A stretch of 64,000 nt of DNA from JBBRYW01 sp038253945 (GTDB taxonomy: Bacteria; Actinomycetota; Thermoleophilia; Gaiellales; Gaiellaceae): positions 1-64,000 of the forward strand of contig JBBSGR010000006.1 of NCBI GenBank assembly GCA_038253945.1, given 5' to 3'. Position numbers and translations under genes: made by a program. The notes under the pieces are model-generated. The model worked only from the letters and a program-made list of their open reading frames with translations, was not told where the DNA came from and ran no database searches. Shown here piece after piece: positions 50,316-58,858 of the stretch. How positions within the stretch are numbered: the stretch's first letter is position 1; the number at the start of each line of letters is the position of its first letter.

Positions 50316-51286
50316 CAGGAGGCCTCCGAGGGTCGCCGGAACAAGCGCAGTTGCGTCACCGAGAGAACGAACACGATCACCGTCAGCGTGAAGCTGAGCG
50401 CCGAGCCGTAGCCGAAGTCGAGGAACGAGAACGCCTGCCGGTACATGTACGTCAGGAGCACCTGCGTCTCATCGAGCGGGCCGCCGTTCGTCATCAAGAA
50501 CACGGAGATGAACACGTTGAATCCGCCGATCACGAGCATCACCGTGACGAAGGCAACGACGGGCCTGATCGCGGGCAATGAAACCGCGCGGAAGCGACGC
50601 CACGCGTTTGCGCCGTCGACGGCGGCCGCTTCCTTCAGCTCGCGCGGCACACCCTGGAGCGCTGCGAGAAAGATGATCATCGACCAGCCGATACCCTTCC
50701 AGATTCCGAGGATGGCAATTGCCGCCATCGCCGTCCAACGCTGGCCCAGCCAGTCGATGTTGTGGTTGCTCACGTGCGTAGCGTCGTGCAGAACCCAGTT
50801 GATCAACCCCCCGTCTGTGATGAACAGGTAGCGGAAAAGCAGTGAGACGACGACCCAGCTCGTGACGACCGGCAGGTAGAAGAGCGTCCGGAAAGCGGCA
50901 CGGGCCGGCATGCGCGCATCGAGCAGCACCGCGATCATGAGCCCGATTACGATCTGCGCCGGCACTGTCACGCCCATGTAGAAGCCGGTGTTCACGAGGC
51001 TGCGCCAGAAGATCGGATCGTGCAGTTCGTGTGAGTAGTTGGTTAAGCCGATGTACTGGCTCGGGAGCCCTGGCGCGATCGACCAGTGATACAGGCTGAT
51101 CTGGAACGCGCGCCCGATCGGATACAGAATCACGAGCGCGAAGAGCAGGAACCCCGGCGCGAGGAAAAGGTACGCGGCCAGCGCTTCCTTGCGCCGACGC
51201 GGCGAAAGAGTACGGCTGATCGGGCGCCGCGCCGAGGCGCTGCGCCCGATCGAGCCGGTCGAGGAGGGGCTAGAGGAGACCGTCAA
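50315..51286 (-). CDS. ABC permease, MalF-type, of the dextran locus
   Basis: About 323 residues if TTG 51286 is the start; the frame has no ATG or GTG between the binding-protein stop and the first helix (KEALAAYLFLAPGFLLFALV), so initiation overlaps the upstream gene by 17 bases and is uncertain. Six helices and the EAA loop GVPRELKEAAAVDGANAWRR are clear, as is MTNGGPLDETQVLLTYMYRQ near the end, typical of CUT1 MalF proteins. Confidence 0.9.
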   Translation of the reverse strand: MTVSSSPSSTGSIGRSASARRPISRTLSPRRRKEALAAYLFLAPGFLLFALVILYPIGRAFQISLYHWSIAPGLPSQYIGLTNYSHELHDPIFWRSLVNTGFYMGVTVPAQIVIGLMIAVLLDARMPARAAFRTLFYLPVVTSWVVVSLLFRYLFITDGGLINWVLHDATHVSNHNIDWLGQRWTAMAAIAILGIWKGIGWSMIIFLAALQGVPRELKEAAAVDGANAWRRFRAVSLPAIRPVVAFVTVMLVIGGFNVFISVFLMTNGGPLDETQVLLTYMYRQAFSFLDFGYGSALSFTLTVIVFVLSVTQLRLFRRPSEAS

Positions 51287-52523
51287 TCTGCTTCGCAGCG
51301 CTGTCCAGCGCCTGCTGAACGGTCTCGTCGCCCTTGAACGCCTTCGCCAGCTTCGTCTCCAGGACCTGATCGATCTGCGGCCACTTCGGAGTCGGAGTGC
51401 GCGGACGTGCATTCGCGATCTGCTTGAGGTAGACCGCGTAGTAGGGATGGATCTTGATCAGCTGTTTCGTCAGGCTCTTCAGCACGGTCATCTGGCCGGC
51501 GCGCGCCATCTCATTCTGCGCCCACCCTTTCAGCATGAACCGCATGAAGTCGGCCGCTGCCGCCTTGTTCTTCGACGAGTGCGTCATGACGATGTCCTCG
51601 CCGCCGACCACGCTGACACTTCCCCCCGGGCCGGCCGGGATCGTCGTGCCGGCGATCTTGGTGTTCTTGAATGCTGCGGCGAAGATCGCGAACATCCAAG
51701 GGCCGTCGAGCGTCGCGACGTACTTGCCCTGGCTGATGCCGTCGTATGTACCAAGCCCGCCGTTCCCGCCGAGAACGATGTTCGGCATCTCACCGGCCTT
51801 GTAGAGATCGACGAGCATCCGGATACCCGCCACGCTCTTCCGGCTGTTCAGGTATCCCGAAGCCTTCGTGTAGCTCCTGTTGGTGAGGCTGCCACCGGCA
51901 GACCAAATCCACGGCAGCAGGTTCCAACCACTCGTGCCACTTTCTGCGTACAGGTAAAGGCCTTTGGCCTTCGCGGTCGCAGCGTACGACTTCAGTTGCG
52001 CGAAGGTTTTCGGAGGACGACTAAGGCCCGCCGCCCGTAGCGCCGCCGGGCTGTAGTTGAACGTGCGCGTGTTCGTGTCGAGCGGAAGCCCGTAGTAATG
52101 GCCCTTCCAGTAGTTCGTTGCAAGCGGGCCTGGATAGACCGTCGACTTCAGTTTCTTGAAGTCGGGCATTGCCTTATCCAGCGGCTCGAGAACGCCAAGG
52201 TTCGCGAGCTCGGGAACCCAGATGATGTCGGAGCGCACGAGGTCGGGCAGCTGACCGCCTGCGACCGCGGTGACGAGCTTCTGGTGAAGATCGTCATAGG
52301 GAATGGCGACGTCCTTGACGATGACGCCGGGATGGGTCTTCTCGTACTGCGGAATGATTACCTTCTCGAGCCGCTTCACCTCCGGCCCATCAGAGCTGTA
52401 GGCGTTCCAAAACGTGATCGTGGTTTTCTTCTTGGCGTCCGTGACACGGGCACCGGCGGTCGCTGCGCTGACGGCAACGACTACGCCGAGGACGAGCAAG
52501 ACCAACATGCGATTGCGACGCAT
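51270..52523 (-). CDS. ABC oligosaccharide-binding protein of the dextran locus
   Basis: 417 residues from ATG 52523. Signal peptide NRMLVLLVLGVVVAVSAATA, then a family-1 (CUT1) solute-binding protein: KTTITFWNAYSSDGPEVKRL, TAVAGGQLPDLVRSDIIWVP and GPWMFAIFAAAFKNTKIAGT. Several Trp/Tyr residues (GWNLLPWIWSAGG) are of the sort that stack on sugars. There is no lipobox, so retention may rely on an uncleaved signal. Position between the regulator and the permeases marks it as the importer receptor, probably for isomalto-oligosaccharides. Confidence 0.9.
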   Translation of the reverse strand: MRRNRMLVLLVLGVVVAVSAATAGARVTDAKKKTTITFWNAYSSDGPEVKRLEKVIIPQYEKTHPGVIVKDVAIPYDDLHQKLVTAVAGGQLPDLVRSDIIWVPELANLGVLEPLDKAMPDFKKLKSTVYPGPLATNYWKGHYYGLPLDTNTRTFNYSPAALRAAGLSRPPKTFAQLKSYAATAKAKGLYLYAESGTSGWNLLPWIWSAGGSLTNRSYTKASGYLNSRKSVAGIRMLVDLYKAGEMPNIVLGGNGGLGTYDGISQGKYVATLDGPWMFAIFAAAFKNTKIAGTTIPAGPGGSVSVVGGEDIVMTHSSKNKAAAADFMRFMLKGWAQNEMARAGQMTVLKSLTKQLIKIHPYYAVYLKQIANARPRTPTPKWPQIDQVLETKLAKAFKGDETVQQALDSAAKQIDGLL

Positions 52524-52609
52524 CGTGAACCTAACCTCCCTTGACGAATGCTTGGGCGATCGTCGGCTTCGAAGCCACGACCGAGCTGCTCGAGCCGTTC
52601 GCGTACCTC

Positions 52610-53836
52610 TCAGGCGACCACCTCCTTGGGTGCGACGGTCTCGAGTCGCGCGCGAAGTGAATCTCTCCGGTCGCCATCGAGGGACGCGCCGAACGTGCCC
52701 TGCAGAACGAGCGTGGCCGCTCCGATCGCCCACTTGGCGTCATCCCACGGATCTACCTCGATGGGCACGCGGCCAAGGGGCGGAAACACGTTCGTGGAGA
52801 ACGCCGCCCCGAACGCTTCGGCCATGAAGGCCCAGGCCTGGGTCCCTTCACCACTGACAAGCACGAGCTCGGGACAAAGGACAGTTACAAGGTCAGCTAC
52901 GGCTCGTCCCAGCTGGGCCCCCGCAGCCTGATAGATCTGGCGCGCCGCCAGGTGTCCGGTCGTCGCAAGCCCTCGCAACTCGTCGATGCCGTCGCCGACC
53001 GCCAAAAAACCCTGCCGCTTGCCCTCCGCCACGAGCGCGGGGTCCGCGACAAGCGTTTCCAGACAGCCGCGCTTCCCGCATGTGCAGGCCGGGCCGTCCT
53101 TGACAGCGAAGGTGTGCCCGAACTCGCCAGCACCGCCTCCGAACCCGCGGTAGATGTCGCCTCCGGTGACGATCCCGAGTCCAACCCCGCGGCCGATCGT
53201 GACGGTGATGAAATTCTCGATGTCCTGCCCTCGGCCGTAGAGACGCTCGGCAACGGCCAGAGTGTTGACGTCGTTATCGACGAGCACCGGCACTCCGAGC
53301 GACTCTTCCATCACCTGTCCGAGCTTGATGTCTCGCCATCCGAGAAGCGGCGAGTCGAGCGTGCCCTTACTGCTGTCGAACACGCCTGCGACGCCGAGTC
53401 CGACGCCGAGAAGCGGCGGAGCGCCGGGAACGTGCTCGATCCATTCGGAAAGCACATCCCCGAGCGTCTCGAGCGCGCCCGGCGCCGCGGAGTCGAAGTA
53501 GGTCTCGAATCGTTCGACCAAGTCCGACCCGAGATCGACCCGCACGCCCACAACATGATCGGGGGCGATCTTGACGCCGAAAGCGTTGGCGGCACCGCCG
53601 ACCAGCTCGAGAAGAAGGGCAGGGCGTCCACCATTTGACGGCGCGCGCTCGGCGACCCACAACAACCCTTGGTCGATCAGCTCGCGCGTGACCGCAGTCA
53701 CCGTCGCAGGGCTGAGGCCGAGCTCCTTGGCGATGCGCGTACGCGCGATCGGGCCGGCGGAAACAATCATCCGAAGAATCGCGGAACGGTTCATGTCCCG
53801 AGTGAGACCAGATGAGGCGGTGCGGTAGCTGCTCAC
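52610..53836 (-). CDS. ROK-family transcriptional regulator of the dextran locus
   Basis: 408 residues: a winged helix (MNRSAILRMIVSAGPIARTR, LGLSPATVTAVTRELIDQGL) fused to a ROK sugar-kinase-like domain. The zinc-binding ROK signature is intact: GEFGHTFAVKDGPACTCGKR followed by GCLETL (three Cys and one His). The phosphate loop VGLGVAGVFD is present. XylR/NagC-type ROK proteins repress sugar operons and let go when the sugar binds. It is encoded between the secreted enzyme and the importer, so it probably controls the whole operon through the site near 58445. Confidence 0.92.
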   Translation of the reverse strand: MSSYRTASSGLTRDMNRSAILRMIVSAGPIARTRIAKELGLSPATVTAVTRELIDQGLLWVAERAPSNGGRPALLLELVGGAANAFGVKIAPDHVVGVRVDLGSDLVERFETYFDSAAPGALETLGDVLSEWIEHVPGAPPLLGVGLGVAGVFDSSKGTLDSPLLGWRDIKLGQVMEESLGVPVLVDNDVNTLAVAERLYGRGQDIENFITVTIGRGVGLGIVTGGDIYRGFGGGAGEFGHTFAVKDGPACTCGKRGCLETLVADPALVAEGKRQGFLAVGDGIDELRGLATTGHLAARQIYQAAGAQLGRAVADLVTVLCPELVLVSGEGTQAWAFMAEAFGAAFSTNVFPPLGRVPIEVDPWDDAKWAIGAATLVLQGTFGASLDGDRRDSLRARLETVAPKEVVA

Positions 53837-53885
53837 AGCTCCCGCACCGCCTTAGTGCCCCCAGGTACCTGCCGCAGAATGCGGT

Positions 53886-56800
53886 TCACTTATTTACCCA
53901 AACCATGTCCCAGTACTGCAACGACGGGAGGGTGAACTGCACGTAGCTGCCGCCGGCGTCACTCCCGGTCGTGAACGAGAGGCTTTGTGTGATACCGCCG
54001 TTCACATCGGGCGAGGCGAAGTTGACCGCGGTCGGCGAGCCAGTGCCGTAGTAGTACTTTGCGACGACGTTCGTCTGCGTCGTCGGCGCCGCCTTCGTCG
54101 CGTTGGCATCCATCCAGTCGGTGCTCGTGGTGTTGAGCAGGTTGATGAAGTGCACGACGTCGGTTCCAGTCTTCGAACGTGCGAACGTCCAGATCGTTCC
54201 GGCGGCGGCGTTCGTACTCGTCGTCAGCCCGCTCGGCAGCGAGATCGTCCGCGTGTTGTCGGACAAGCCGTCGCGAAGGAGGTTCTCGTAGCCGGTCAGG
54301 AAGTTGTAGTAGTTGACGATTGCCTGCTGCAGAGGCGCCTGCATCAGCAGGTTATTGTTCAGGTAGTTCGGCTGGTCGAGCATGTGGTCGATGTCGCCGA
54401 GTTCGATGTGAGAGGCGCCCGAGGCGAAGATCGTTGCGTCTTCGTAAAGAACGCCCGCTGTATTCAGGAAGCCCTGCGTCGTATTCGAGTAATTGTCGGC
54501 GTACGTCTGGTCCGGATACGCGGCGAGAACGCTGGTCTTTCCGCTCCCGTACGTTGCGTTGTCCTTCACGACGTTCCGCAGGTCGTTGTAGCTTGCCTGC
54601 CCGTCCGAGGGCCAACATTCGGTGTAGAGGAACGCCAACGCCGAGTTTGCGGCGACCTCTTGCTGGCTGTACTGGCCCGGCGCGTTCCAGATGATCGTTT
54701 TGTTGAGCGTGTTCTTGGCGTTCGTGATGAAGCCGCTGAACGTGCTCTTCGGCGTGACCGACGCGCCCGCACAAGTGTAAGTCGGGTTGCCGACCAGCGA
54801 CCCGAGCTGATCCATGTGCCAGCCGTCGAACGCGTACGCCGAGAAGACATCAGCCTCACGACCGTTGATGTACGACTGCCAGTTCGTGTCGCCGGTGTTG
54901 AAGAAGTAGATGTTGGGCGTGGCGAAGCTCGCGGGGAGTGAGAAGTTGCCCTGGCTCGTGCAGTTGTTGTTCCACCAAAGGCCCCAGTGGTAGTCCACGC
55001 CGCTTGAGTCCGCGCCGTATCCGGCCCAGGCTCCGTAGATCAGGTTGTAGTTCATCGCCGACATCGCGTGGTTGTGAACGTTCGTAATCAGATCCTGCAC
55101 CGAGTGCCGGTAGTTCGTGATGTTGTCGATGTTGTTCCAGCTTGCCGACGGGTTCGCAACCGTGCCTGCAAGCGGCACGTGATGCTTGTACTCCCAGTCA
55201 TAGAACTGGACGCCGTCGAGGTGATAGAGGTTGAGGCGGTCGCCGGTCAGCTTCTGGAGATAGTTGTCCCCGAAGTTCGTCACGAAGCCGTAGCGCGGGA
55301 ACTTCTGCCAGTCGGAGGAGACGTCGATCGCTGTCTGCGCCGTGTCGAGGGTATGGCCCGCCGAATCGGTCAGCGTCGCCTGGACGAGGTAGCCCTGGTA
55401 GTTCGTGTTCGGCGGGGTCCAGGAGAAGCTGTAGGTGTTCGCCTGCCCTGCTGCCAGAGAGACGGATGCAGTCTGATCCGAACCGACGGTCGCGCCGAGA
55501 TGCGTGTAGTGAAGCGTCAGCGTCTCGCCGCTCTCAGAGACCGCCTGCGGGTTCAGGAGATTGGCCTTCACGTTCACCGTGTCGCTCGTCGCGTAGCGCG
55601 ACTTGTCGGTCGTGAGGCTGAGGATCTCGTGGCCGAGGGTATTGCCGTAGAGCCAGCCAGCCGTCGAGCCAAGGAGTTGGTAGTGGATCCCGGCGATGTC
55701 GTCATCAGTCCATGTCCCCGTGCTCGGGTTCTGGTACACGAGCCCGATGTCCATGTACGACCACGAGCCGGTCGCGGCTGAGCCACCGCTCGCAAATGCG
55801 GAGATCGGGAACTTGGCCTCGATCCGGCCCGTGGCGGTGTCCCACTGGGGAGCAATCGAGCCGTAGTTGGCGTCGAAGTTCCAGCCACTCGTTCCCGCGT
55901 TGAAGTGCGAGAAGTTGGCGCTGTCGCTCCAACGACCTGCGACATAGTTCATCGGGTGATCGAGCGTGCCGCCGCTCATCGCGACCGAGCGCGATGTCAG
56001 CGAGCCGGAATGGTTGAAGTCCTGCCCGTAGACGAGCAGCGCGAACTTCGGCGTCGTGTTGTACGCAGAGAAGGCACCGGATGAGTTGTCCACGCGGATG
56101 TAGATGTAGTTCGCGTCGTTCGAGACATAGACGCGGCGGATGTCCGTCATCGTCGAGCCCGAGGCGTCGCCCGCCGGGTCGTCATAGAACGGGGTCTCAC
56201 GCCACTGCGGCCAATCAGTCGGCGGTGACGTGGTCACGTTCTGGGTGGCATAGGCGCCCGCGTTTGCATTGACGGGCGTCACGCGAGTGTCGTAGGTGCC
56301 GGCGTATCCGGCCGCCGCAAGGATGAAGCTGGCCGCCGTCAACGGCTCCGCCATCGTGCTGACGATTGGCGTCTGCGTGACCCAAGACACGGCCTCACCG
56401 GGTGGCATGTAGCCCACGCCCGACCGGCTTGCGTACCACTGAAGCTTCGTCAGGGCATCGGCTGAGCGGCCGGTGTAGACGTCATACAAGGCGTCGAACA
56501 TCGTCATGTTCGGCCAGACGGGTTCCGAGGAGCCGGACTCGTCCCCAGCCGGGCTGTACGGGCTCGTACCGTAGTAGTTGTCCCCGCTGTAGCGCGCCAG
56601 AGCCACCGCATCGTGCGTGAGGGCGGACTCGAGAGTCTGAATGTGAGACGCGGCGCGGGCGGATGCCGCGTTGACGTCGCCGAACACGATCAATGCCTGA
56701 GACGAGGCATCGAGCAACGTGCGCGGGTAAGCGGTGCCGCCGCTCGTAACCGCACGGTTGTAGTAGCCCGTCGTGTCGTTCCACAGTCCCGCCGAGTTCC

Positions 56801-58373
56801 AGCTGTGGCTGCGTTGGACGGCCGAGAGGATAGTGCTCGCAGCGCCGTTCCAGCTGTCGGCAGTGCTCGCGCTCGACTCGGCGATCGCCATGATCGCCGC
56901 TGCACGAACCCCGGCTATGTACAGCGACTGGGTGAACGCGTTGTACTCGGTGTTCTCTTCCCAGATGCTCGCGTCTGCCGGCCCGAGGCCATTCGACTGG
57001 ATGTTGTTCATCACGTAGTTCGCCGAGGCCTGCACCTGCGGCCAGACACCGTTCAGGAACGACGTGCTGCCGGTGATCTTCCAATGCTTGTAAACACCGA
57101 CCAAGAACGTGCCCATGCTGTCGTACTCCGGCTCCACGAACGAGATGTAGTTCCCGGACCACAAGTCGAACGTCGTGTGCCACGTCCCGTCGGTGTTCTG
57201 CACCGACTTCATCCAGTTCCAATAGTTCGCCGCTTCCGTGGTGTGGCCGGCGGCGTCGAGCGCCATCGCCGTGAACGCCGAATCGCGGGCCCACACCTTG
57301 TAGCCGTACGAGCCAGGGTTTGTCGCAGCCGGGAACCCGCCGATCGTCGGGTTCTGCGAATTCTTGATCACGACGAGGTTGCGCGAGAACGCCGTGTTGA
57401 CACCGGTATCGGACGAGCTGAGCGTGCTACCGCCGCTGAGCCAGCTCGAATAACTCGAGGCGGTCGAGGTGAACCAGTAGCCTCCCGTCTGGGCGCGCGC
57501 TGTATCGGCGGCCGACTGAGCTGCCGACAGCGTCGAACCGAGGCCGAGGTAGTAGTAGAGCGTCGTGCTGCTGCCCGCACCGATCGTGACCTGGTTCTGG
57601 AATGCCAGGTCGACGTTCGGCGTCGAGATGCTGTTGTTGTTCGAGAGCACGCCGTTCGAATCGAACTGGCACCAGCCGGCGCCGGTCGGGTGCGTGCCGT
57701 TGCAGTCGGCGTCATTGCCGGCCTGATGCGAGGTAGCGGTCTGGAACGCCCCAAGCACGACGGCGGCCTGACCCGAAGCGGTCATGTCACCGAATAGGGC
57801 GTTGCGCGTTGAGTCGTAGCTCGCCGAGACGTTCGTCGACGTCGCTGTGTTGTTCAGGTGAACCTGGTCGAGGACGTTCCACACACGCGAAGACCCGCCC
57901 GGGTTCGTCAGCGTGTACCGAACGACGATGAACGGCTGGTTTGGGACGAGCACGTAATCGCGCTGAACCGCGATCGGAGTGCTTGAGCCGCTGTACTGCC
58001 CATACGTGCTGTGCATCACCCCGCTCTCGTCCTGGTAACCGGTCGAGGTGAAGTTGTGGATTTGGTCGTACTTGGCGCTGCCTGTCTCGTCGCGGAAAAA
58101 GCCCGAGTAGTCGTTGATCTGGTTCGTCGACCACGCGTTCGAGTACCGCAGCTCGGCGATCCGTGGCCCGTACGTGCCCGTGTCGTTCTGGTTCAACTTG
58201 CTCGCCATCCAGATCGCCATCACGTTCGACCAGTTGGAGAGGTAAAGGCTCGCCGTGGACGTCGAGGATGGGTTCGTGATCGTCGTTGCGCCCGCGAGCG
58301 GCGTCTGCCGCAACCCTCCGGTCGCCAGAAGGGACAGAGCGATCAGTGCGGCGGCGAGCAGACGGAAAAGCAT
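53886..58373 (-). CDS. giant secreted GH15-GH66 bimodular dextran-degrading enzyme
   Basis: 1495 residues from ATG 58373 (GGGGAGGAACC upstream). Order: signal peptide (LAAALIALSLLATGG); GH15 N-terminal beta domain; GH15 barrel with YKVWARDSAFTAMALD near 363, acid in ASIWEENTEYNAFT near 471 and base region SGVGYMPPGEAVSW near 657; a DOMON/CBM9-like sheet at about 734-905 (DDPAGDASGSTMTDIRRVYV); an Ig-like domain; a GH66 barrel from about 1020 with FPRYGFVTNFGDNYLQ, nucleophile Asp1188 in FDGWHMDQLGSLVG and acid Glu1252 in AFLYTECWPSDGQAS; and a C-terminal sheet. It joins exo-acting (GH15) and endo/transferase (GH66) activities in one exported chain. Rich in Ser, Thr and Asn; G+C is visibly lower than in neighbours. 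Confidence 0.9.
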   Translation of the reverse strand: MLFRLLAAALIALSLLATGGLRQTPLAGATTITNPSSTSTASLYLSNWSNVMAIWMASKLNQNDTGTYGPRIAELRYSNAWSTNQINDYSGFFRDETGSAKYDQIHNFTSTGYQDESGVMHSTYGQYSGSSTPIAVQRDYVLVPNQPFIVVRYTLTNPGGSSRVWNVLDQVHLNNTATSTNVSASYDSTRNALFGDMTASGQAAVVLGAFQTATSHQAGNDADCNGTHPTGAGWCQFDSNGVLSNNNSISTPNVDLAFQNQVTIGAGSSTTLYYYLGLGSTLSAAQSAADTARAQTGGYWFTSTASSYSSWLSGGSTLSSSDTGVNTAFSRNLVVIKNSQNPTIGGFPAATNPGSYGYKVWARDSAFTAMALDAAGHTTEAANYWNWMKSVQNTDGTWHTTFDLWSGNYISFVEPEYDSMGTFLVGVYKHWKITGSTSFLNGVWPQVQASANYVMNNIQSNGLGPADASIWEENTEYNAFTQSLYIAGVRAAAIMAIAESSASTADSWNGAASTILSAVQRSHSWNSAGLWNDTTGYYNRAVTSGGTAYPRTLLDASSQALIVFGDVNAASARAASHIQTLESALTHDAVALARYSGDNYYGTSPYSPAGDESGSSEPVWPNMTMFDALYDVYTGRSADALTKLQWYASRSGVGYMPPGEAVSWVTQTPIVSTMAEPLTAASFILAAAGYAGTYDTRVTPVNANAGAYATQNVTTSPPTDWPQWRETPFYDDPAGDASGSTMTDIRRVYVSNDANYIYIRVDNSSGAFSAYNTTPKFALLVYGQDFNHSGSLTSRSVAMSGGTLDHPMNYVAGRWSDSANFSHFNAGTSGWNFDANYGSIAPQWDTATGRIEAKFPISAFASGGSAATGSWSYMDIGLVYQNPSTGTWTDDDIAGIHYQLLGSTAGWLYGNTLGHEILSLTTDKSRYATSDTVNVKANLLNPQAVSESGETLTLHYTHLGATVGSDQTASVSLAAGQANTYSFSWTPPNTNYQGYLVQATLTDSAGHTLDTAQTAIDVSSDWQKFPRYGFVTNFGDNYLQKLTGDRLNLYHLDGVQFYDWEYKHHVPLAGTVANPSASWNNIDNITNYRHSVQDLITNVHNHAMSAMNYNLIYGAWAGYGADSSGVDYHWGLWWNNNCTSQGNFSLPASFATPNIYFFNTGDTNWQSYINGREADVFSAYAFDGWHMDQLGSLVGNPTYTCAGASVTPKSTFSGFITNAKNTLNKTIIWNAPGQYSQQEVAANSALAFLYTECWPSDGQASYNDLRNVVKDNATYGSGKTSVLAAYPDQTYADNYSNTTQGFLNTAGVLYEDATIFASGASHIELGDIDHMLDQPNYLNNNLLMQAPLQQAIVNYYNFLTGYENLLRDGLSDNTRTISLPSGLTTSTNAAAGTIWTFARSKTGTDVVHFINLLNTTSTDWMDANATKAAPTTQTNVVAKYYYGTGSPTAVNFASPDVNGGITQSLSFTTGSDAGGSYVQFTLPSLQYWDMVWVNK

Positions 58374-58444
58374 GGTTCCTCCCCGACGAGGGAACAGCGG
58401 TTGAGCTCTGGACGTTGGCGGACGTGGACTTCGTTCAGCATCTA

Positions 58445-58465
58445 ACTTTATCTGCGAGCGAAAGT
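58445..58465. promoter_or_regulatory. ROK operator candidate upstream of the GH15-GH66 gene
   Basis: ACTTTATCTGCGAGCGAAAGT is an imperfect 21-bp palindrome (14 of 21 positions symmetrical, arms ACTTT/AAAGT), placed 72 bases before the start codon of the first operon gene. The AT-rich arms and spacing resemble ROK-type operators. The operon has no other gap that could hold a main promoter. Confidence 0.4.
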
Positions 58466-58559
58466 CAAGCCACGGTCGGATTCGCCGCCAAAACGTGGTC
58501 GTGAGACAGCTGTGGCAGGCCCTCATTCGCGGTCGGGGACTTCGTGAGACACCTCGATA

Positions 58560-58658
58560 AATGTGTCGTTACGCCCCTTGCAGCAGACACCCCAGGGTGT
58601 CGACCAGAGCGTCTTCGACGGGATCATGGAGAGCCTCGCCGCCGCCGGGTCCCGCTAA
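58560..58658 (+). pseudogene. C-terminal remnant of an unrecognised protein
   Basis: The frame QQTPQGVDQSVFDGIMESLA followed by AAGSR and TAA reads like the last 25-30 residues of a real protein (an amphipathic closing helix), but nothing upstream continues it. Between here and 58858 I see only the palindrome at 58735. The fragment probably marks a recombination point at the right edge of the dextran operon. Confidence 0.3.
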
Positions 58659-58734
58659 CTCGATTCAGTTTTCCGCGCCGGCTTCGCTGGCGGCCCGCGG
58701 CCGGGTGAAAACGGTGGATGATGTGGGGTGTCGT

Positions 58735-58750
58735 TCGCTGACGTCAGCGA
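58735..58750. promoter_or_regulatory. perfect 16-bp palindrome
   Basis: TCGCTGACGTCAGCGA is fully self-complementary. It lies about 110 bases past the stop of the minus-strand methyltransferase gene, in non-coding sequence. The ACGTCA core is a common form of operator half-site; no neighbouring regulator is seen. Confidence 0.35.
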
Positions 58751-58858
58751 GCGTGACGTGCGTGATCGTGGCCTCTTCTTGGCCGAATGAAATGCCACGA
58801 ACAAGCCATGCGGAAACGAGCTGCTGCTTCAGTGGATCTGTCGCAACCCGTCGCTGTC

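Noticed and set aside
53886..58373. Reading the giant gene as two separate secreted enzymes
   Set aside because: The frame is continuous through the linker with no stop, no internal signal peptide and no ribosome site before the GH66 part.
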